Of a stretch of DNA of 64,000 bases, positions 15,883 to 24,631 are shown piece after piece. Position numbers and translations under genes: made by a program. The stretch spans positions 558,001 to 622,000 of the forward strand of contig NZ_PGTC01000009.1 of assembly GCF_002786295.1 (NCBI RefSeq), written 5' to 3'. Position 1 is the stretch's first letter. Every line of letters begins with the position of its first letter. Origin of the DNA: Pseudooceanicola marinus. GTDB taxonomy: Bacteria; Pseudomonadota; Alphaproteobacteria; Rhodobacterales; Rhodobacteraceae. The notes under the pieces were generated by a model. The model had not been told where the DNA came from, did not search any database, and was given only the letters and a program-made list of their open reading frames with translations.

Positions 15883-16835
15883 GCGCGGTTCTGAAACTCG
15901 ACGGTCTGGCCAAGAGCTTTCCGGTCGGCAAGCGCCTGCTGGGCGCGCCGCGCGGTCTGGTGCATGCGGTGCAGCCGGTGGACCTGGTGGTGGCGCAGGG
16001 GGAGACCCTGGGCATCGTCGGCGAGTCGGGCTGTGGCAAGTCGACCCTGGCGCGGATGCTGGTTGGCCTGCTGCCGCCCAGCGAGGGCACAATCGAGATC
16101 AACGGGGCGCCTCTGGACAACGCCGATCCGGCGGAGTTCGGCAAGAAGATCCAGTATGTCTTCCAGGATCCCATTTCCTCCCTCAACCCCCGCAAGACCA
16201 TCCGCCAGGTGATGGAGGCGCCGCTGAAACGTCTGCACGGGCTGGACCGGGCGCAGCGGGAGAAACGCATTTCCGAGATTTTCGCCTCCGTGAACCTGCG
16301 CGAGGAATTCCTCGATCGCTACCCGCACGAGTTTTCCGGCGGGCAGGCCCAGCGGATCGGCATCGCCCGGGCGCTGGCGGCAGAGGCCAAGATCCTGATC
16401 CTCGACGAGCCGGTCAGCGCGCTGGACGTCAGCGTGCAGGCCCAGGTGCTGAACCTGCTGGCGGACCTGAAGGCGAAGCTGGGTCTGACCTATCTCTTCA
16501 TCAGCCACGACCTGGCGGTGGTGGAGGCCGTGTCGGACCGCGTTGCCGTGCTCTACTTCGGGTCGGTGGTCGAAGTGGGGCGGGCCGAGGACATCTTCCG
16601 TGCCCCGCGCCATCCCTACACGCAACTGCTGGCCCGTTCCGCCCCCGTTGTGGGGCGCGCCCTGTCGGCGCCCGAGGGGAAGGAGACCGAGCTGCCCGAC
16701 CCGCTGAACCCGCCGGCGGGCTGCGCCTTCAAGGCGCGCTGCCCGCGTGCGACGGAAGAATGTGGGCAGCGGGTGCCGAAACTGGAAGGCGACGCGGCGC
16801 ATCGCGTGGCCTGTTTCCATCCGCTGGAGGGCTAG
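15879..16835 (+). CDS. Peptide ABC transporter ATPase, DppF type
   Basis: A 318-residue ATPase: Walker A GESGCGKST, Q-loop YVFQDP, signature FSGGQAQR, Walker B ILILDEPVSALDVSVQ, and the C-terminal oligopeptide-ABC tail with CAFKARCPRATEEC, similar to known Fe-S or Zn-binding tails. It pairs with the ATPase half of the fused protein to complete the importer. The start overlaps the fusion gene by 4 nt. It ends 6 nt from the convergent LysR gene. Confidence 0.92.
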   Translation: MSAVLKLDGLAKSFPVGKRLLGAPRGLVHAVQPVDLVVAQGETLGIVGESGCGKSTLARMLVGLLPPSEGTIEINGAPLDNADPAEFGKKIQYVFQDPISSLNPRKTIRQVMEAPLKRLHGLDRAQREKRISEIFASVNLREEFLDRYPHEFSGGQAQRIGIARALAAEAKILILDEPVSALDVSVQAQVLNLLADLKAKLGLTYLFISHDLAVVEAVSDRVAVLYFGSVVEVGRAEDIFRAPRHPYTQLLARSAPVVGRALSAPEGKETELPDPLNPPAGCAFKARCPRATEECGQRVPKLEGDAAHRVACFHPLEG

Positions 16836-16841
16836 CCCCCG

Positions 16842-17828
16842 TCAGTCGGAGGCGATCCGCACCGAGCTGGCGACCCAGGGGTAGGGGGCCACGTCCGTTT
16901 CCTCCGCGATCTGGCGCAGCAGCGCGCGCAGGTCGGTGGCCAGCCGCGTCGGCACCGTCTTCAGGATGCCGCGGCGGGCGGTCAGCACGATCCGGCGCGA
17001 CAGCGGCGCGAAGGGCAGGGGGTGGATGTCGAGATGCGGCATGAGCCGCCGAGCCCGCAACAGGGCCAGCGGCGGCAGGATTGTCCAGCCCGTGCCGGCG
17101 GAGACCAACGCGAGGATGGCGTGGTAGCTGTCCAGCTCGAACCGGTGATCCAGGCGCAGGTTCTGCTGCGCCAGGTGGGTCGAGATCAGCCGCCCCATGT
17201 AATGCCGCGTCGTGTACTGGATCATCGGCTGGCCCTTCAGCTGGTCCAGCAGAGGGCGCGCGGAATCGACGGCGCCGGGGGCGGTGGCGACGATGAAATC
17301 CTCGGTCAGGATGTCATGCACCTCTGCCCAGTCGGCGGGTTCGGCCATCTCGGCGGCGATCACCACGTCCAGTGCCTCGGTGTCCAGCTGATCGTGCAGA
17401 TAGTGGGAGGCGCCGGTTTCCAGCAGGAAACGGCATTCGGCCAAATCGCCCGCCATGCGGGTCAGCAAGCGCGGGGTCACGTCGGCCTCGAAATCCTCGA
17501 TCACCCCGAGGCGCAGCCGGGTCAGGGCGGGCGCGCCGGCCACCGCCAGCTCGGCCCGGGCCTGGGCGGCCTCGGTCAGGATTGCCTCGGCCCGCCGCCG
17601 GAAGGCCTCGCCCGAGGGGGTCAGGGTGATGGGCCGCGCCTGGCGCATCAGCAGCGTGGCGCCCAGGGCGGTTTCGAGGTTGGTCAGCTGTTGCGATACG
17701 GCGGAGGGGCTGGCGCCGAGGCGCCGTGCCGCGGCCGAGATCGAGCGTTCCTCGGCCGTGGCGACGAAGACCTCGATCCCCCAGAGGGTGACCCGTCCGG
17801 GAGAGGCGGCGGCGGTTTTATCGGCCAT
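16842..17828 (-). CDS. LysR-family transcriptional regulator
   Basis: A 328-residue LysR protein. The HTH is at about residues 16-75 (EVFVATAEERSISAAARRLG, ASPSAVSQQLTNLETALGATLL). The effector domain runs from about 100 (LRLGVIEDFEADVTPRLL) to the end and includes LVSAGTGWTILPPLAL, the usual second-lobe motif. No divergent target is adjacent: it converges on the peptide ABC operon and lies 58 nt after phaR on the same strand, so its target is open. Confidence 0.88.
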   Translation of the reverse strand: MADKTAAASPGRVTLWGIEVFVATAEERSISAAARRLGASPSAVSQQLTNLETALGATLLMRQARPITLTPSGEAFRRRAEAILTEAAQARAELAVAGAPALTRLRLGVIEDFEADVTPRLLTRMAGDLAECRFLLETGASHYLHDQLDTEALDVVIAAEMAEPADWAEVHDILTEDFIVATAPGAVDSARPLLDQLKGQPMIQYTTRHYMGRLISTHLAQQNLRLDHRFELDSYHAILALVSAGTGWTILPPLALLRARRLMPHLDIHPLPFAPLSRRIVLTARRGILKTVPTRLATDLRALLRQIAEETDVAPYPWVASSVRIASD

Positions 17829-17886
17829 GGTCAGCCCGTTGCTCGTCTCGGTGCGCAGGGCCCTTGCCGGGCCTGCGCGGCCGGGG

Positions 17887-18450
17887 TCAGCTCATCTTCG
17901 ACAGTTTCGACTGCAGCTCGGCCAGCTGCTTGCGGATGCTGTCGAGGTCGTCGCCCTCGGCCGGCGTCGCGCTGCCGCCTTCCTCGTCGGTGGGCGCCGA
18001 CCAGTTGCCGGAAAAGCCGGTGGTCATCGCCTTCAGGAAGGCCGCCTGCTGCGCCTGCATCGCCTCGATGCCGGGCATGTTGGCCATCATCGGGTTCACC
18101 TTCTCCAGGTTCTCCATCATCTTCGACTGCCCGTCGCGGAGCATCTCGAAGGAGGCTGCCAGGAATTGCGGCACCACCGATCCGGCGGAGGACGAGTAGG
18201 AGCGCACCAGATCGTTCAGCACGTTCAGCGGCAGCACGTTCTCGCCGCGGCTTTCGTGTTCCGCGATGATCTGCAGCAGGTACTGACGGGTCAGGTCGTC
18301 GCCGGATTTCAGATCAACGATCTGCACCTCGCGCCCGCCCCGGATGAAGCCCGCGATGTCCTCCAGGGTGACGTAGTCGCTGGTCTCGGTGTTGTAGAGC
18401 CGGCGCGACGCGTAGCGTTTGATGAGAAGCGGAGATTCACTATCAGCCAC
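17887..18450 (-). CDS. phaR: Polyhydroxyalkanoate synthesis repressor
   Basis: A 187-residue PhaR. The N-terminal DNA-binding domain is highly characteristic (LIKRYASRRLYNTETSDYVT, LEDIAGFIRGGREVQIVDLK). The C-terminal part is helical and acidic. PhaR binds PHA/PHB directly and releases phaP and phaC promoters when polymer builds up. It starts at GTG 18450 behind GGGGAGGG. CTGC-N3-GCAG sites occur in the phaP and phaC/phaZ promoters, with an imperfect one just upstream of phaR itself. Confidence 0.95.
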   Translation of the reverse strand: MADSESPLLIKRYASRRLYNTETSDYVTLEDIAGFIRGGREVQIVDLKSGDDLTRQYLLQIIAEHESRGENVLPLNVLNDLVRSYSSSAGSVVPQFLAASFEMLRDGQSKMMENLEKVNPMMANMPGIEAMQAQQAAFLKAMTTGFSGNWSAPTDEEGGSATPAEGDDLDSIRKQLAELQSKLSKMS

Positions 18451-18470
18451 CGGTTATCCCTCCCCGATTA

Positions 18471-18484
18471 TGCAGCATTGCAGC
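18471..18484 (-). promoter_or_regulatory. Imperfect PhaR-type site upstream of phaR
   Basis: TGCAGCATTGCAGC; on the minus strand it holds CTGC-AAT-GCTG, three of four bases of the second half-site. It sits 21 bp before the phaR start, so weak self-repression is plausible. Confidence 0.4.
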
Positions 18485-18661
18485 GAAGCCTAGATCACCG
18501 TTTCACAAAAAGAAAGCTCTGTCAGGGGGCTGCCGGGAATTGCCATGGGGCAGGGCCGTGGCGCCGGGAGATGGTGTTAACCACCACTATCATTGCTCCT
18601 ACTACCCCGGGTCCGGCGATGGTTACTCAGATCTGAACAAATTGACTGGGTAGTAAATTAA

Positions 18662-19246
18662 ATGTTTCGATTCGCTGTGGCGACGGCCGTGCTGGGCCTG
18701 CTGAGTTCCCCTGCGCTGGCGGGCAATCCCGTGGCGCCCGTGATCGGGGCGGCGCCCTTGATGGCCCCCGCTGCGCCTGTTTCCGACTGGACCGGGATCT
18801 ATGCCGGGGTGACCCTGGGCACCGGCCGCTCTGACACTTCACTGGGCGGCTATGGCATCGACGTGGCGCTGGATCACGACACCCGCGGGCTGTTCCTGTG
18901 CTATCGCCACGACGTCGGCGCCTGGGTGCTGGGCGCCGAACTGGCCTACGACCAGGCGGACGTGGACGGGTTGGGAGAGCCGGCGCGCTATGACCTTTCG
19001 GTCCAGGCGGGATACGACGCGGGGCGGGTGCTGCCCTATGTGGCCCTGGGGGTCGCCAAGCTGGAACTGACGCCGGGCGACGAGACGGGGCATTTCGTCG
19101 GCCTGGGCATTGATGTGAAGCTGACCGAACGTGTGGTGTTGGGCGCCGAGGCGCGGCGGACCTGGTTTGCCGACGACTTCCTGGGGGTCCCCGGTGCCGA
19201 CATGCAGGCCGATACGTTGCTGATGCGCCTGGCCTTCCGGTTCTGA
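18662..19246 (+). CDS. Outer-membrane beta-barrel protein (OmpA-like/opacity type)
   Basis: A 194-residue protein with a signal peptide (about 1-20, cut after ALAG) and a Pro/Ala-rich stretch (about 21-40). SDWTGIYAGVTLG opens an eight-strand barrel, and alternating hydrophobic strands continue to the terminal LLMRLAFRF, whose final Phe is the BAM-recognition end. It resembles small outer-membrane proteins of alphaproteobacteria. It lies on the opposite strand between phaR and phaP, an odd place for a cell-envelope gene. Confidence 0.85.
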   Translation: MFRFAVATAVLGLLSSPALAGNPVAPVIGAAPLMAPAAPVSDWTGIYAGVTLGTGRSDTSLGGYGIDVALDHDTRGLFLCYRHDVGAWVLGAELAYDQADVDGLGEPARYDLSVQAGYDAGRVLPYVALGVAKLELTPGDETGHFVGLGIDVKLTERVVLGAEARRTWFADDFLGVPGADMQADTLLMRLAFRF

Positions 19247-19308
19247 GGACTGCGCGGGGCGCAGGCCGTACTGCGCCCCGCCGGGTGGCCAGCAGAGAGA
19301 CAACAGAA

Positions 19309-19336
19309 AAGGGCGGATCCTGCTGGATCCGCCCTT
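19309..19336 (-). terminator. Terminator of phaP
   Basis: Stem AAGGGCGGATCC / GGATCCGCCCTT (12 bp, 4-nt loop). On the minus strand it is followed by TTCTG, so TTTT spans the stem end; it may also stop the barrel gene transcript from the other side. Confidence 0.8.
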
Positions 19337-19405
19337 CCTTCATGCGCCCCATTACAAGGGGGAGGAGCAATCTGGGGCGCGACTTCCCGGGAGGGGAGAC
19401 GTCAC

Positions 19406-19852
19406 TTACTTCGCGGTCGAGGCCTTCTTGGCCGCGGTGGTCGCGTCCTTGGTGGCCTTCTGCACGGCGGCGGAGGCTTCCTCGGTCATGTCCTTGCCGG
19501 CGGCCATCATCAGCTCGACGGTGTCGGTCTGGACCTTCTTCGCGATCTCGGCGAAGGCGGCCATGTTCTCGGCCGACATCTCGGCGCAGGCGGAGGCGAA
19601 ATCGGTCATCGCCTTGGCGTAGTCGGCCGGGTCGGTCTTCGCCTTGGACATTTCCGACATCTTGGTCAGAGTTTCCTTGGTCCACTTGGTCGACAGGTCG
19701 GTCGACTTGCCGGCGGCCTCCAGAGCCACGGCGGACAGCTTTTCATTCAGCGTCGCCTGGGTCTTGAATGCGTCTTCCATCGAGGAAGTATCGACAGGGA
19801 AAGCGCCCATGAAGTCCTTCATGATCGCGGTGTAATCTTGGGTCTTTGCCAT
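19406..19852 (-). CDS. phaP: Phasin, PHA granule-associated protein
   Basis: A 148-residue phasin. It is almost entirely amphipathic helix, rich in Ala, Lys, Glu and Thr, with AEMSAENMAAFAEIAKKVQ as the phasin-type repeat and a Lys/Ala-rich tail (AAKKASTAK). It coats PHA granules in the cytoplasm and sets their number and size. It is the most strongly controlled gene of the cluster: its promoter holds a PhaR-type site between the -35 and -10 elements, and a terminator follows the gene. Confidence 0.9.
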   Translation of the reverse strand: MAKTQDYTAIMKDFMGAFPVDTSSMEDAFKTQATLNEKLSAVALEAAGKSTDLSTKWTKETLTKMSEMSKAKTDPADYAKAMTDFASACAEMSAENMAAFAEIAKKVQTDTVELMMAAGKDMTEEASAAVQKATKDATTAAKKASTAK

Positions 19853-19915
19853 TAGTCCATCCTCTTCTGGCCTTCCCGGAACCGTCCCCGGCTCCGGCGT
19901 TTCAATCTTAGGGAG

Positions 19916-19944
19916 AATATGAATGCTGCAGCGCAGAAAATCAA
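19916..19944 (-). promoter_or_regulatory. phaP promoter
   Basis: On the minus strand TTGATT (19944-19939), a 17-nt spacer and CATATT (19921-19916). The spacer contains the PhaR-type site at 19926-19936. Confidence 0.6.
19926..19936. promoter_or_regulatory. PhaR operator in the phaP promoter
   Basis: CTGC-AGC-GCAG fits CTGC-N3-4-GCAG, the site reported for Rhodobacter PhaR. A degenerate second copy CTGC-ACT-GCGG lies at 19953-19963. Binding here would block RNA polymerase. Confidence 0.75.
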
Positions 19945-20043
19945 GGTTTTTTCTGCACTGCGGCGAGAATGGTCAGTGGCGTATGGAAATGTGAGCCGCG
20001 CCAAGGCCTTGAGGGGCGAGGCGCGGTTGACCCAAGGGAAAGG

Positions 20044-21852
20044 TCAGGCGGGCAGGGGCGCTGCCACGTAGGTTCCCGGGGCGTCGCAGAGCGCGGGGTG
20101 AGTCGAATCTCCCGGCGTGCGGGCCGGTACCAGCTTGCCCGAGCGCTTGCGCAGCCAGCCCTCCCAGCGGGGCCACCAGGAGCCCTCGGTGAAGGTCGCG
20201 CCTTCCATGAACTCCTCGGGCGTGGGGGGCAGGTCGTCGTTGGTGTAATGCCCGTATTTCTTCTTCGACGGCGGGTTCACGATCCCGGCGATATGGCCCG
20301 ATTGCGAGACGATGAAGGTGCGGTCCTTCGATCCTGTCTTCAGGAAACCGCGGTAGGCGGATTTCCATGCGGCGATGTGATCGGTCTCGCAGGTGATCGA
20401 GCAGATCGGCAGGGTCACGTCCGCAATCTTCAGCGTCTCGCCGCAGATCTCGATGCCCTCGGTGGTGAACAGGTTCTTCTGGCAAAGATCGCGCAGGTAC
20501 TGCACCGCCATCTTCGCCGGCAGGTTGGTGCCGTCGCCGTTCCAGTAGAGCAGGTCGAAGGCCGGGGGCTGTTCACCCATCATGTAGCTGCGGATCGCCG
20601 GCCGGTAGACCAGGTCGTTTGACCGCAGGAAGGAAAAGGTGCGCGCCATGATCGAGGATTTGAGCATGCCATAGCTCATCGCCTCTTCCTCGATCGCATC
20701 GACGAAATCGTTCTGCAGGAAGGGGGTGAAATCCCCCTGGTCGGAAAAGTCGGTGAGGGTGGTGAAGAAGGTGGCGGATTTGACCGAGCGGTCGCCGCGC
20801 TTCTTCATCAGCGACAGGGCCAGGTGCAGGGTGGTGCCGCCGATGCAGTAGCCGATGGTGTTCACCTGCTTCATCCCGGTGATCTGCTTCACCTGCTCGA
20901 TCGCGGCCAGGAAGCCGTCCTCGATGTAGTCGTCCAGGGCGATGTCGCGGTAGGATCGGTCGGGGTTCACCCAGGACACGACGAAGAGGGTATAGCCCTG
21001 GTCGACCACCCAGCGAATGAAGGAATTCTGTTCCTTCAGGTCGAGGATGTAGAACTTGTTGATCCAGGGCGGGAAGACGATCAGCGGGGTCGAGCGGACC
21101 TCGTCTGTGCTCGGGGAGAACTGGATCAGCTCCAGCATGTGATTGCGCCAGACGACCTTGCCCGGCGCGGTCGCCACGTTCTCGCCCAGGCGGAACGCAC
21201 TGTCGTCGGCCAGGCGCACCAGCATCTCACCGCCGTTGGCCTCAAGGTCGCGCACCAGGTTCTCCAGCCCCTGCACCAGGCTCTCGCCCTCGGTCTCCAG
21301 CGCGCGTTCCAGGGCGTCGGGGTTGGTGGCGAGGAAGTTCGTCGGCGCCATCATGTCGGCGATCTGGCGGGTGAAGTAGCGCAGCCGCTCCTTCTCGGTG
21401 GGATCCAGATCCTCCACATCCTCGACGGCGCGGGTCATCGCCTCGCTGTTCAGCTGATACTGCTGCTTGATGTAGTTGAAATAGGGATGCGTCTTCCACA
21501 GCGGGTTGGAAAAGCGCGGGTCGGGGGGCAGGTTGTCCTCCGGCGCTTCCAGCCGCCCCTTGGCCAGGGCCTCCTGCGCCTCAAGGAAATGGGTGACGGA
21601 CTTGCCCCAGAATTCCAGCTGGTGTTCGAAGATGCGCGCGGGGTTCTGCAGCATCTCCGCCCAGTAGGCACCGGCGGCCTGGGTGAACAACTCCGGCGAG
21701 GGGGCCTGCAGGCCGGCGGGGGTGGCGTGGCGTTCCTTCAACGCGGCGATGAACCGCTGGCTGAGTTCTTCGACACGGGCCAGGTTTGCGTTCAGTTTTT
21801 CGAGATTTTCTTGGCTCGAAAGCGGGCCATCTTCGGTCTCTTGTGTTGTCAT
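20044..21852 (-). CDS. phaC: Class I polyhydroxyalkanoate synthase
   Basis: A 602-residue class I PHA synthase that polymerises (R)-3-hydroxyacyl-CoA. The lipase-like box is IGYCIGGT with the catalytic Cys; the catalytic Asp is in CETDHIAAW and the His in QSGHIAGIVNPP. TPLIVFPPWINKFYILDL and the long C-terminal WWPRWEGWLRKRSG are typical. Length and motifs match Paracoccus and Rhodobacter enzymes. It is divergent from phaZ, with a PhaR-type site between them, and lies 191 nt upstream of phaP on the same strand. Confidence 0.97.
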   Translation of the reverse strand: MTTQETEDGPLSSQENLEKLNANLARVEELSQRFIAALKERHATPAGLQAPSPELFTQAAGAYWAEMLQNPARIFEHQLEFWGKSVTHFLEAQEALAKGRLEAPEDNLPPDPRFSNPLWKTHPYFNYIKQQYQLNSEAMTRAVEDVEDLDPTEKERLRYFTRQIADMMAPTNFLATNPDALERALETEGESLVQGLENLVRDLEANGGEMLVRLADDSAFRLGENVATAPGKVVWRNHMLELIQFSPSTDEVRSTPLIVFPPWINKFYILDLKEQNSFIRWVVDQGYTLFVVSWVNPDRSYRDIALDDYIEDGFLAAIEQVKQITGMKQVNTIGYCIGGTTLHLALSLMKKRGDRSVKSATFFTTLTDFSDQGDFTPFLQNDFVDAIEEEAMSYGMLKSSIMARTFSFLRSNDLVYRPAIRSYMMGEQPPAFDLLYWNGDGTNLPAKMAVQYLRDLCQKNLFTTEGIEICGETLKIADVTLPICSITCETDHIAAWKSAYRGFLKTGSKDRTFIVSQSGHIAGIVNPPSKKKYGHYTNDDLPPTPEEFMEGATFTEGSWWPRWEGWLRKRSGKLVPARTPGDSTHPALCDAPGTYVAAPLPA

Positions 21853-21874
21853 CTATACGATTCCCCCCTATTTT

Positions 21875-21885
21875 CTGCTCTGCAG
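21875..21885. promoter_or_regulatory. PhaR operator between phaC and phaZ
   Basis: CTGC-TCT-GCAG, an exact CTGC-N3-GCAG palindrome, 23 bp before the phaC start and 113 bp before phaZ. Confidence 0.75.
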
Positions 21886-21997
21886 CATGCGCTGATCTCC
21901 GGTCCTGGCCCCCGATGAGGGGGCGGGCGGAGGCGCGCGGCCCGGAAGACCCCAGAAACGGAGAAGCCGGGTTCTGCCCCGCTGAATGGAGATACCT

Positions 21998-23269
21998 ATG
22001 CGCTTTATGGCAAGCTACGATCTTATGGAGACGGTGCGCAATACCCAGCAATGGATGGGCGCCTCGGCGCTTAGTCTCGCCTCCTACCCTGCGTTTTCGC
22101 TGGTGCCGAACCCGATGCTGACGATGATGGCGGCCTGGGGCGAGGTCACCGAGCGCAGCTACAAGCGCATGGTGGCCAAGCCCGACTGGGGCATCCATTC
22201 GGTGTCCTGCGAGGACGGGCGCGACCATCTGGTGTCGATTGCCAAGGTGGTGGAACGCCCCTTCGGCGACCTGATCCATTTTGAGGTCCAGGGGCGCGAG
22301 GAGAAGGCGCGCAAGGTGCTGCTGGTGGCGCCGATGTCCGGTCACTACGCGACCCTCCTGCGGTCGACCGTGGTGTCGCTGCTGCCCGACTGCGAGGTCT
22401 ATATCACCGACTGGCATAACGCGCGCGACATCCCCGTCAGCGAGGGCAAGTTCGATGTCGAGGACTACACTCTCTACCTTGTCGATTTCATGAAGGAGCT
22501 GGGGCCGGAGGTGAACGTGATCGCCGTCTGCCAGCCCGCGCCCCTGACCCTGGCGGCCACCGCCTACCTGGCGGAGATCTTCCCCGAGGCGCAGCCGCGT
22601 ACCCTGACCCTGATCGGCGGCCCCATCGACCCCGATGCCACCCCCACCGAGGTGACCGATTTCGGCAACCGCGTCAGCATGGGCCAGCTGGAACAGCTGA
22701 TGATCCAGCGCGTCGGGGCGAAGTACAAGGGCATCGGCCGGCAGGTCTATCCCGGCCTGCTGCAGCTGACCTCCTTCATTTCGATGAACCTGGACACCCA
22801 TGCCCAGGCCTTCACCGACCAGATCATGCGCGTGGCCCGCGGCGAGTCGGGCGACCATGACCGGCACAACCGGTTCTACGACGAATACCTGGCGGTGATG
22901 GACATGACTGCCGAGTTCTACCTCTCGACGGTCGAGCGGATCTTCAAGAACAGCGAGATCGCCAAGAACTGCTTCACCATCAATGGCCACGAGGTCGACA
23001 TCAGCAAGATCACCGATGTGGCGGTGAAGACCGTGGAAGGGGAGAAGGATGACATTTCCGCCCCCGGCCAATGTGTCGCCGCCCTGGATCTGTGCACCGG
23101 GGTCCCCGAGAAGATGAAGTCGAACCACCTGGAGCCCGGCGCTGGCCACTACGGCATCTTCGCCGGCTCCTCCTGGCGCAACAACATCCGCCCCCTGGTG
23201 CTGAAATTCATCGACGAGAATGCCGACCGTCCCAAGACCAGCGGCAAGACGAAGCTCGCGGCGGTCTGA
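21998..23269 (+). CDS. phaZ: Intracellular poly(3-hydroxybutyrate) depolymerase
   Basis: A 423-residue intracellular PHB depolymerase (PhaZ1 family). The active-site box is NVIAVCQPAPLTL, with Cys as nucleophile in place of Ser; the GGPIDPDATPTEV and SNHLEPGAGHYGIFAGSSWR blocks are family hallmarks, the latter holding the His. It degrades granule polymer to mobilise carbon. TGGAG before ATG 21998 favours this start over ATG 21986. It is divergently transcribed from phaC. Confidence 0.95.
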   Translation: MRFMASYDLMETVRNTQQWMGASALSLASYPAFSLVPNPMLTMMAAWGEVTERSYKRMVAKPDWGIHSVSCEDGRDHLVSIAKVVERPFGDLIHFEVQGREEKARKVLLVAPMSGHYATLLRSTVVSLLPDCEVYITDWHNARDIPVSEGKFDVEDYTLYLVDFMKELGPEVNVIAVCQPAPLTLAATAYLAEIFPEAQPRTLTLIGGPIDPDATPTEVTDFGNRVSMGQLEQLMIQRVGAKYKGIGRQVYPGLLQLTSFISMNLDTHAQAFTDQIMRVARGESGDHDRHNRFYDEYLAVMDMTAEFYLSTVERIFKNSEIAKNCFTINGHEVDISKITDVAVKTVEGEKDDISAPGQCVAALDLCTGVPEKMKSNHLEPGAGHYGIFAGSSWRNNIRPLVLKFIDENADRPKTSGKTKLAAV

Positions 23270-23303
23270 CCGCCCCGCAGGTAACAGACGGGATGCCGAC
23301 AGG

Positions 23304-23324
23304 CCCGCGACCCCAGGTCGCGGG
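23304..23324 (+). terminator. Hairpin downstream of phaZ
   Basis: CCCGCGACC (23304-23312), loop CCA, GGTCGCGGG (23316-23324). The following TCGTCCTGTGTGT is only moderately T-rich, so termination may be partial. Confidence 0.6.
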
Positions 23325-23373
23325 TCGTCCTGTGTGTGGGGGCCGGCGCTTGCCCGTTTTCCGGGCGCCGCTG

Positions 23374-23829
23374 TCAGATCAGCAGCCCGGCCGCGCCTTC
23401 GTGTTTCAGCAACCACACCTTCGTCTCGACCCCGCCGTCGCCGGAGAACCCGCCCAGGCCCGTCGTCGACAGCACCCGGTGGCAGGGGATCAGCAGCGGG
23501 ATCGGGTTGCCGCCGCAGCCCTGGCCGATGGCCTGCGCCGGACGGCCGAGGGCGCGCGCCAGATCGCCGTAGCTGCGGGTCTCGCCGAAGGGGATCGCGG
23601 CGATTGCATCACAGACCGCCTGCTGGAAGGGGCTGGCGTCCACCCGCAGGGGCAGGTCGAACACCTGCCGTTGCCCGGCATAGTAGGCGCGGATTTGTGT
23701 CGCGGCCTCCTCCAGCAGCGGGCTGGGAGCCTCCGGGCCCAGCCGATGCCAGGCCGCGCGGGTGATCGCGGTGCCGTCCGAAAGCAGCCAGAACCGGCCT
23801 GTGGGCGTTTCGAGAGAGAGGCAATCCAT
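23374..23829 (-). CDS. ogt: Methylated-DNA-protein-cysteine methyltransferase (Ogt type)
   Basis: A 151-residue O6-alkylguanine repair protein. The active site IPCHRVL is intact, with the methyl-accepting Cys. SPFQQAVCDAIAAIPFGETRSYGDLA is the usual helix-turn-helix start, and GLGGFSGDGGVETKVWLLKHEG closes the domain. It takes the alkyl group from DNA in a suicide reaction. It is convergent with phaZ and has no coupled neighbour. Confidence 0.93.
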   Translation of the reverse strand: MDCLSLETPTGRFWLLSDGTAITRAAWHRLGPEAPSPLLEEAATQIRAYYAGQRQVFDLPLRVDASPFQQAVCDAIAAIPFGETRSYGDLARALGRPAQAIGQGCGGNPIPLLIPCHRVLSTTGLGGFSGDGGVETKVWLLKHEGAAGLLI

Positions 23830-24217
23830 GCCGCCACCCTAGCAGGGCGTGCCGATCGGATCAGCCCGAAACCTGCCCTTTGTGCCGCGGTTGGCAACAG
23901 GGCTCTTGCCCAGTATTTGACGAGACTTGTCGGGGAAATCCCCTTGGAACCGGGGGAAACCGGCCAATCATGGGCCAAGCGTAAAGATTTGCCCGGTCAA
24001 GTCCTTACCGCCATTAAGCCCCCGGTAAGAGTTATCTGCACATCCTTACTGCTATAGCCGCCCGTGCGGCCCCTGCGTGCCGAGACGGCCCCGTGCCGCC
24101 TGACCGGACAGAAGACCGGGCCCGCCAGGGCCACATGCGGCCCCCTGACGGTCCCGGAGACGGGCCGCCGCCCCGAGGAGCCCTGCCGGGCCCCGGACAG
24201 TCAGAAAGGAGAGTGTC
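23830..24217. other. Intergenic region upstream of an unknown gene, with an inverted repeat
   Basis: No gene is seen. The region contains the inverted repeat CTTACCG (24004-24010) / CGGTAAG (24023-24029) with a 12-nt centre, then a TATAG box near 24056 and a GC-rich leader of about 150 nt up to the ribosome site of the gene at 24218. The repeat may be an operator or a leader hairpin. Confidence 0.4.
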
Positions 24218-24631
24218 ATGCTGGAGACCCTGACAACGGCGCGCCCTCTCTACGCGCCGGACCCAAGACCGAATGCCCCCGGAAGCGAGAGTGCCGCCCC
24301 TGCGCGCGCCGCGCCAACCGAAGAGCAACCGCTGCCCGCGCCATCGGAACTGCTGCGCCTGACGCTGCAATCCCCGCCGCCGCCTGCGGACCCCGTCCGC
24401 TCCGGCGTGGCCGATGATGCCAGCCCGCCGCCGCCCGCCAGTGTGGCCGAGCCGGTCTTCCTGGCAGAGGCGGATGTGCCGCCGGGGCTGAACGCCATCA
24501 GCCTCTTCCAGGGCATGCTGACCGAGGCCTCCCGCTCCGGCGCCAACGTGCCGGGCACCTCGATGCATATCTACGCCCTGGTGCAGCAGCTTTCGACCCT
24601 GGTGGAAAACAAGCTGGAAACCGCGGCCTGA
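24218..24631 (+). CDS. Hypothetical protein, proline-rich
   Basis: A 137-residue protein not recognised. The strong ribosome site GAAAGGAG and ATG 24218 support expression. Residues about 10-85 are Pro/Ala/Ser-rich and probably disordered. The C-terminal part (about 85-137: LNAISLFQGMLTEASRSG and MHIYALVQQLSTLVENKL) is predicted helical and looks like the folded part. No signal peptide or membrane segment. It stands alone, with a long leader upstream and a terminator 250 nt downstream. Confidence 0.6.
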   Translation: MLETLTTARPLYAPDPRPNAPGSESAAPARAAPTEEQPLPAPSELLRLTLQSPPPPADPVRSGVADDASPPPPASVAEPVFLAEADVPPGLNAISLFQGMLTEASRSGANVPGTSMHIYALVQQLSTLVENKLETAA

